7,771 nt of DNA from Pseudomonadota bacterium (lineage in GTDB: Bacteria > Pseudomonadota > Alphaproteobacteria > Rhizobiales > Beijerinckiaceae): NCBI GenBank assembly GCA_023452965.1, contig JAEXUU010000700.1:1-7771 (forward strand), written 5' to 3'. The translations under genes were made by a program, and so were the position numbers. This document shows positions 4,564 through 7,771 of the stretch, piece after piece. The notes under the pieces were generated by a model. The model worked only from the letters and a program-made list of their open reading frames with translations. It searched no databases and was not told the origin of the DNA. How positions within the stretch are numbered: the stretch's first letter is position 1; each line of letters begins with the position of its first letter.

Positions 4564-6135
4564 ATGAACGCATTTCGCCTCGCCGCCGGCGCAACCCTCG
4601 CCAGCTTCCTCGTCGCAGCCGTCCCGGCCCAGGCCGGCACGAGTCTGGTAATCGACGCCTCCAGCGGCGCCGTGCTCTCGAGCGAGAATGCGAGCCAGGC
4701 TTGGCACCCGGCCTCGACCACTAAGATGATGACGCTCTATGTCGCGCTCAAGGCCGTGCGTGACGGAAAGATCGGACTTGAGACCGCGATCCCGGCCTCG
4801 AAGCGGGCCGCCAGCCAGCCGCGCGTCAAGGTCTATATCCGCGCCGGCCAGGAGGTGACGCTCGACAACGCCATTCGCATCATGATGGTGAAGTCGGCCA
4901 ACGACATCGCCTATGTCATCGCCGAGGGCGTCGGCGGCGACGTCGAGAACTTCGTCGGGATGATGAATGCCGAAGCCCGGCGCCTCGGCATGCGCGACAC
5001 CAACTTCGTCAATCCCAATGGCTGGCACCATCCCGACCAGCAGAGCAGCGCGCGTGACCTCGCCGTGCTCGCCATGGCCCTGATGAGCGAGTTCGGCGAC
5101 TATTCGGAATACTGGAACACCGGCGCCGTGCAGCTCGGCAAGCAGGTGCTGAAGAACACCAACGGCCTCGTCGGCCGCTATTACGGCATCAACGGCTTCA
5201 AGACCGGCTTCGTCTGCGCCTCCGGCTTCAATGTGGTCGCGACCGCAACGCGTGGCGGGCGCACCCTGATCGCCGTGGTGATGGGTGCCCATTCCGGCTC
5301 CGAGCGCACCATCAAGGCGGCCCAGCTCCTTGATGACGGCTTCGGCAAATGGGGCGGCTTCGGCAGCACCGTCGCGAGCCTGCCCTCCGGCACCGGCGGG
5401 CGTGCTTACAGCGTCTGCGACGCGGTCCGCCGCGGCGGCGGTGCGCTCGGCGACGATGTCGAGTCCAGCGGCCCGATCACCGTCTCCTCCGGCCATGGCG
5501 TCGGCGGCAACAGCGACGGAACCTCCGACCGCTTTGCCGTTGGCGCGCCGCAGGCCGGCGTCGGCGGCTCGGTCCTGACCCGCTCGCCGTCTGGGCGCAT
5601 CACGCTGGGCCCGCGCGCGCCGCTCGCCACCGTCAACGTCGCCTTCGGCCGCACGCCCGGCTCCGCCTCCGCCCCGCTCGCGGCCAATGCCGTCGCCAAG
5701 CCCGACACGCAGATCGCGCGTGAGATCCAGCCGGGGGCGCCGGTCGCCGCTGGTCTGGTCGGTGCTGGCGCGGGGCGCACGGCCTCTGCCAACGGCGCGA
5801 TTCCGGCACGCTCCTCCGCCTTCGCCGCCACGGCGCCGGGCGACGAGGTCCAGCCGCCCTCCGACGCCTTCCGCTCCGGCCCGCTGCGCCTGCAGGGGGC
5901 TGTCCAGGCGGGCGCCGCGACCCCGGCAAGCCTGCGTCCTGGCGCCGCCGCCGGCATCAAGCCGGCCGGACGCAACAGCGCTGCCAAGGCCTCTCCCGCG
6001 AAGCCTGTGCTGACCAAGCCGGCCAAGGCTAAGCCGGCCCCGGCCCCGGCCAAGGCCAAGCCGACGACCGCGCTGGTCAAGCCGCCAGCCCGTCCTTCCA
6101 AGCCGGCGGCCTCCGCCGCCAAGCCTGACGCCTGA
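4564..6135 (+). CDS. Secreted D-alanyl-D-alanine carboxypeptidase (peptidase S11, PBP5-like) with basic tail
   Basis: This is a 523-residue periplasmic serine peptidase that removes the terminal D-Ala from peptidoglycan pentapeptides. A signal peptide spans residues 1-24 (MNAFRLAAGATLASFLVAAV, cleavage after AQA). The S11 catalytic motifs are all present: SxxK at Ser51-Lys54 (STTK), SxN at Ser111-Asn113 (KSANDIA) and KTG at 213-215 (GFKTGF). The catalytic domain ends near residue 265. Cys218 and Cys285 could form a disulfide. Residues from about 290 to 470 are Gly/Ala/Ser/Pro-rich and probably unstructured. Residues 471-523 are a Lys-Ala-Pro tail with ten Lys, one Arg and one Asp. Many alphaproteobacterial homologues end in a SPOR domain instead; here I see neither that nor a C-terminal amphipathic anchor. 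The ATG at 4564 gives an intact signal peptide but has a weak Shine-Dalgarno. It is the first gene of a plus-strand operon, with a 17-bp gap to the next gene. Confidence 0.93.
   Translation: MNAFRLAAGATLASFLVAAVPAQAGTSLVIDASSGAVLSSENASQAWHPASTTKMMTLYVALKAVRDGKIGLETAIPASKRAASQPRVKVYIRAGQEVTLDNAIRIMMVKSANDIAYVIAEGVGGDVENFVGMMNAEARRLGMRDTNFVNPNGWHHPDQQSSARDLAVLAMALMSEFGDYSEYWNTGAVQLGKQVLKNTNGLVGRYYGINGFKTGFVCASGFNVVATATRGGRTLIAVVMGAHSGSERTIKAAQLLDDGFGKWGGFGSTVASLPSGTGGRAYSVCDAVRRGGGALGDDVESSGPITVSSGHGVGGNSDGTSDRFAVGAPQAGVGGSVLTRSPSGRITLGPRAPLATVNVAFGRTPGSASAPLAANAVAKPDTQIAREIQPGAPVAAGLVGAGAGRTASANGAIPARSSAFAATAPGDEVQPPSDAFRSGPLRLQGAVQAGAATPASLRPGAAAGIKPAGRNSAAKASPAKPVLTKPAKAKPAPAPAKAKPTTALVKPPARPSKPAASAAKPDA
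5974..6132 (+). repeat. Lys/Ala/Pro low-complexity coding tract
   Basis: The last 53 codons of the carboxypeptidase are made of short, irregular repeats of AAGCCGGCC and GCCAAGGCC type, most regular at 6015-6062 (protein KPAKAKPAPAPAKAKP, 485-500). The composition resembles histone H1-like or cell-wall-binding tails. The DNA repeats make length changes by slippage plausible between strains. The frame is intact to the TGA at 6133-6135. Confidence 0.6.
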
Positions 6136-6152
6136 AACCTGCCGGAGACGCC

Positions 6153-7073
6153 GTGCGCACTGACGGCGACGTCTCCCATGGCCAGCGCGGTATCGCGCTG
6201 GCGCTCGGTTCCGCCGCTGCCTTCGGCACCAATATCGTCAGCGCCCAGATCGCCGGGATGGCCGGGCTGAGTGGCCCGCTGCTCGTTTTCTACCGCGTCT
6301 TCGTGATGCTGGCCCTGGTCGGCGGCGCCATCCTGCTCTGGCGGAGCGGGCTTTCAGTGCCGCGCCGGCGCTGGCCGGCCCTCATCCTGTTCGGAATCTC
6401 GACCGCGCTGGTCGGCAGCGCCTATCTCTCCTCGGTCGCCTTCCTGCCGGTCACCGTCGCCGCCGTGGTGTTCTACACCTTCCCCGTGCTGGTCGTGCTG
6501 GCCGAGCCCTTGCTCACCCGGACCCGGCCGAGCCTGGAGCGCATCGTCGTCGTGCTCATCGCCTTCCTCGGCGTCGCCATGGTCGTCGGGCCCGACTGGC
6601 ACGGGCTCGATCCGCGCGGCCTCGCCCTCGCGCTGCTAGCCAGCGTCGCGGCCGCGGTGCAGTTCTTCGCCGCGGGCGCACTCGGAGAGACAGGGACGCT
6701 GCCCAAGTTGCTATGGTCGCATCTGATGGTGCTGCCGGTGACCTTGCTGATCCTGCTGCTCACCGGCGGCATGCAGCCGCCCTCGGCGCTTGCCCTGGCG
6801 CCGCTCGCCGTCCTCGTCACGATCGGCGGCTATCTCGTCGGCTTCCTCTGGCAGGTGCTGGCGCTCGCCCGCGTCTCGCCCGGCCCGGCCGCGCTCGCCT
6901 TCTGCGCCGAGCCGGTCTTCGCCGTCATCATCGCGGCCGCGGTCTTGGGTGAGCGCGTCGGAACGCTGCAATATGCCGGCGGAGCCCTTGTCGTCGCCGC
7001 GATCATGGCCAATGTAATACTAGAACAAAAGCGGGTGCGAGCCTCGAAGCTGGCACTCGCGCCCCCAGCATGA
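6153..7073 (+). CDS. DMT superfamily (EamA-type) transporter, second copy
   Basis: This is a 306-residue integral membrane protein with about ten hydrophobic helices in two EamA repeats (about 13-145 and 155-292). Repeat one shows RGIALALGSAAAFGTNIVSAQIAG, then SVAFLPVTVAAVVFYTFPVLVVLAEPLL (about 90-117), the typical conserved helix pair with a Pro and a Glu. Repeat two ends with PGPAALAFCAEPVFAVIIAAAVLGERVGTLQYAGGALVVAAIMAN, where the EPV and LGER motifs are classical. A basic tail (EQKRVRASKLALAPPA) follows. I chose the GTG at 6153 because GGAG (6144-6147) lies five bases upstream. It begins 17 bp after the carboxypeptidase stop and overlaps the CobW-like gene by four bases, so the three are very likely one operon. 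By eye it shares no closer similarity with the minus-strand EamA protein than the family in general, so this is not a recent duplication. It is likely an exporter of a small metabolite; the substrate is unknown. Confidence 0.9.
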   Translation: MRTDGDVSHGQRGIALALGSAAAFGTNIVSAQIAGMAGLSGPLLVFYRVFVMLALVGGAILLWRSGLSVPRRRWPALILFGISTALVGSAYLSSVAFLPVTVAAVVFYTFPVLVVLAEPLLTRTRPSLERIVVVLIAFLGVAMVVGPDWHGLDPRGLALALLASVAAAVQFFAAGALGETGTLPKLLWSHLMVLPVTLLILLLTGGMQPPSALALAPLAVLVTIGGYLVGFLWQVLALARVSPGPAALAFCAEPVFAVIIAAAVLGERVGTLQYAGGALVVAAIMANVILEQKRVRASKLALAPPA

Positions 7074-7771
7074 ACCGCCCGCCGGATCGATCGCCCATCA
7101 TGTCTGCAATGCCGCCCCCGCCGATCCCGCTGACCCTGCTCACCGGCTTCCTCGGCGCCGGCAAGACCACCCTGCTCAACCGGCTGCTCAAGGACGAGGC
7201 GCTGGCGGACACCATCGTGTTGGTCAACGAGTTCGGCGAAATCGGCCTCGACCATCTCCTGATCGAGGGCGTCGAGGACAACATGGTCCTGCTCGCCTCG
7301 GGCTGCCTGTGCTGCACCATCCGCGACGACCTGATCGTGACGCTGGAGGACCTGCTGCGCCGGCGCGACAACGCGCGGATCGCGCCCTTCAGGCGCGTCG
7401 TGATCGAGACCACCGGTCTCGCCGACCCGGCTCCGATCCTCAACGTCCTGATCAACCACCGCTACCTCGCCATGCGCTTCAGGCTCGACGGGGTCGTCAC
7501 CGTGGTCGACGCGGTCAACGGCTCCGCCACGCTCGATGCCCATCCCGAGGCGCTGCGTCAGGTGATCGCCGCCGACCGGATCGTCCTGACCAAGACCGAG
7601 ATCGCGGAGGGTGCGGAAGCGGTCTCTGCCCTGCGCCGCCGTCTCGGCGACCTCAATCCCGGTGCCGCCATCCTGCCCGCCGACGCGCCGGCGCAGGTAC
7701 TGGTCGGCGCCGGGCTCTACGATCTCGCCGACCGGCCGGGCGAGCTGCGCCAATGGCTCGCGGCCGAGCCG
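7070..7771 (+). CDS. CobW/COG0523-family GTPase, C-terminus cut by window edge
   Basis: The frame runs open from the ATG at 7070 to the right edge (234 residues seen; family members usually have 320-400). The G3E P-loop GTPase signatures are in order: Walker A GFLGAGKTT (26-34), NEFGEIGLD (53-61), the metal-binding CxCC motif GCLCCTI (78-84), ETTGLADP (113-120) and VVDAVNG (145-151). The guanine-specificity motif reads TKTE (174-177) where TKxD or NKxD is usual. The C-terminal CobW_C domain would lie outside. These proteins act in the cytosol as GTP-dependent metal chaperones or insertases (zinc, cobalt, iron), depending on the subgroup; the subgroup cannot be settled here. The ATG at 7070 overlaps the transporter stop as ATGA, which suggests translational coupling and fits the absence of a Shine-Dalgarno. 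Alternative starts at 7100 and 7109 would trim 10 or 13 Pro-rich residues before the P-loop domain. Confidence 0.93.
   Translation, partial: MNRPPDRSPIMSAMPPPPIPLTLLTGFLGAGKTTLLNRLLKDEALADTIVLVNEFGEIGLDHLLIEGVEDNMVLLASGCLCCTIRDDLIVTLEDLLRRRDNARIAPFRRVVIETTGLADPAPILNVLINHRYLAMRFRLDGVVTVVDAVNGSATLDAHPEALRQVIAADRIVLTKTEIAEGAEAVSALRRRLGDLNPGAAILPADAPAQVLVGAGLYDLADRPGELRQWLAAEP

Noticed and set aside
4549..5496. 315-codon and 257-codon (5406-6179) minus-strand frames inside the carboxypeptidase
   Set aside because: Mirror frames of a GC-rich gene. The plus-strand frame has the signal peptide and all three S11 catalytic motifs.
3468..7073. Two EamA transporters flanking the carboxypeptidase, considered as a duplication
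   Set aside because: By eye the two proteins differ throughout, including at the conserved helix ends; there is no sign of recent duplication or flanking repeats.
1..7771. Mobile elements, CRISPR arrays, toxin-antitoxin or defence genes, tRNAs
   Set aside because: I found no transposase, integrase, terminal repeats, regular spacer arrays, cloverleaf or small toxin-like gene pair; composition is even across the window.

Overview
The window reads as an ordinary chromosomal segment of a high-GC alphaproteobacterium, most likely of the Hyphomicrobiales (Rhizobiales). Bosea-, Chelatococcus- or Methylobacterium-like organisms fit best. This rests on strongly GC-biased third codon positions, on the head-to-head pair of a single-J-domain protein and BolA that is familiar from alphaproteobacteria, and on the protein styles. 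I see no tRNA, rRNA, CRISPR array, insertion sequence, phage gene or clear sign of horizontal transfer.

Layout. (1) Positions 1-545, minus strand: a J-domain co-chaperone-like gene whose C-terminus runs off the left edge. Because its stop lies outside the window it is easy to miss. (2) Positions 628-900, plus strand: bolA, divergent from the J-domain gene across an 82-bp gap. (3) Positions 909-2102, minus strand: an MFS transporter, convergent with bolA. The two stop codons sit inside one shared hairpin. (4) Positions 2161-3330, minus strand: an SCP2-type thiolase, 58 bp upstream of the MFS gene and probably co-transcribed with it. Its promoter region carries a 19-bp operator-like palindrome. 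The gap between the two genes can fold so that the MFS ribosome binding site is masked. (5) Positions 3468-4373, minus strand: a DMT/EamA-family transporter. (6) A 190-bp divergent intergenic region with helically phased TCAA repeats. (7) Positions 4564-6135, plus strand: a secreted D-alanyl-D-alanine carboxypeptidase with a long low-complexity, Lys/Ala/Pro-rich C-terminal tail. (8) Positions 6153-7073, plus strand: a second, unrelated EamA transporter, 17 bp downstream. (9) Position 7070 to the right edge, plus strand: a CobW/COG0523-family GTPase that overlaps the transporter stop by four bases (ATGA) and is cut by the window end.

How the genes fit together. The minus-strand block (DMT, thiolase, MFS) looks like a small acyl-CoA/transport cluster of unknown substrate. 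The plus-strand block (carboxypeptidase, DMT, CobW GTPase) is a tight operon linking peptidoglycan trimming, a metabolite exporter and a putative metal-insertion GTPase. I found no convincing undescribed multi-gene system. The points most worth a second look are regulatory: the thiolase palindrome, the MFS translation-masking hairpin, the phased repeats before the carboxypeptidase, and the shared stop-codon hairpin. Two protein oddities also stand out: the basic tail of the carboxypeptidase and a possible lost metal ligand in the J-domain protein.
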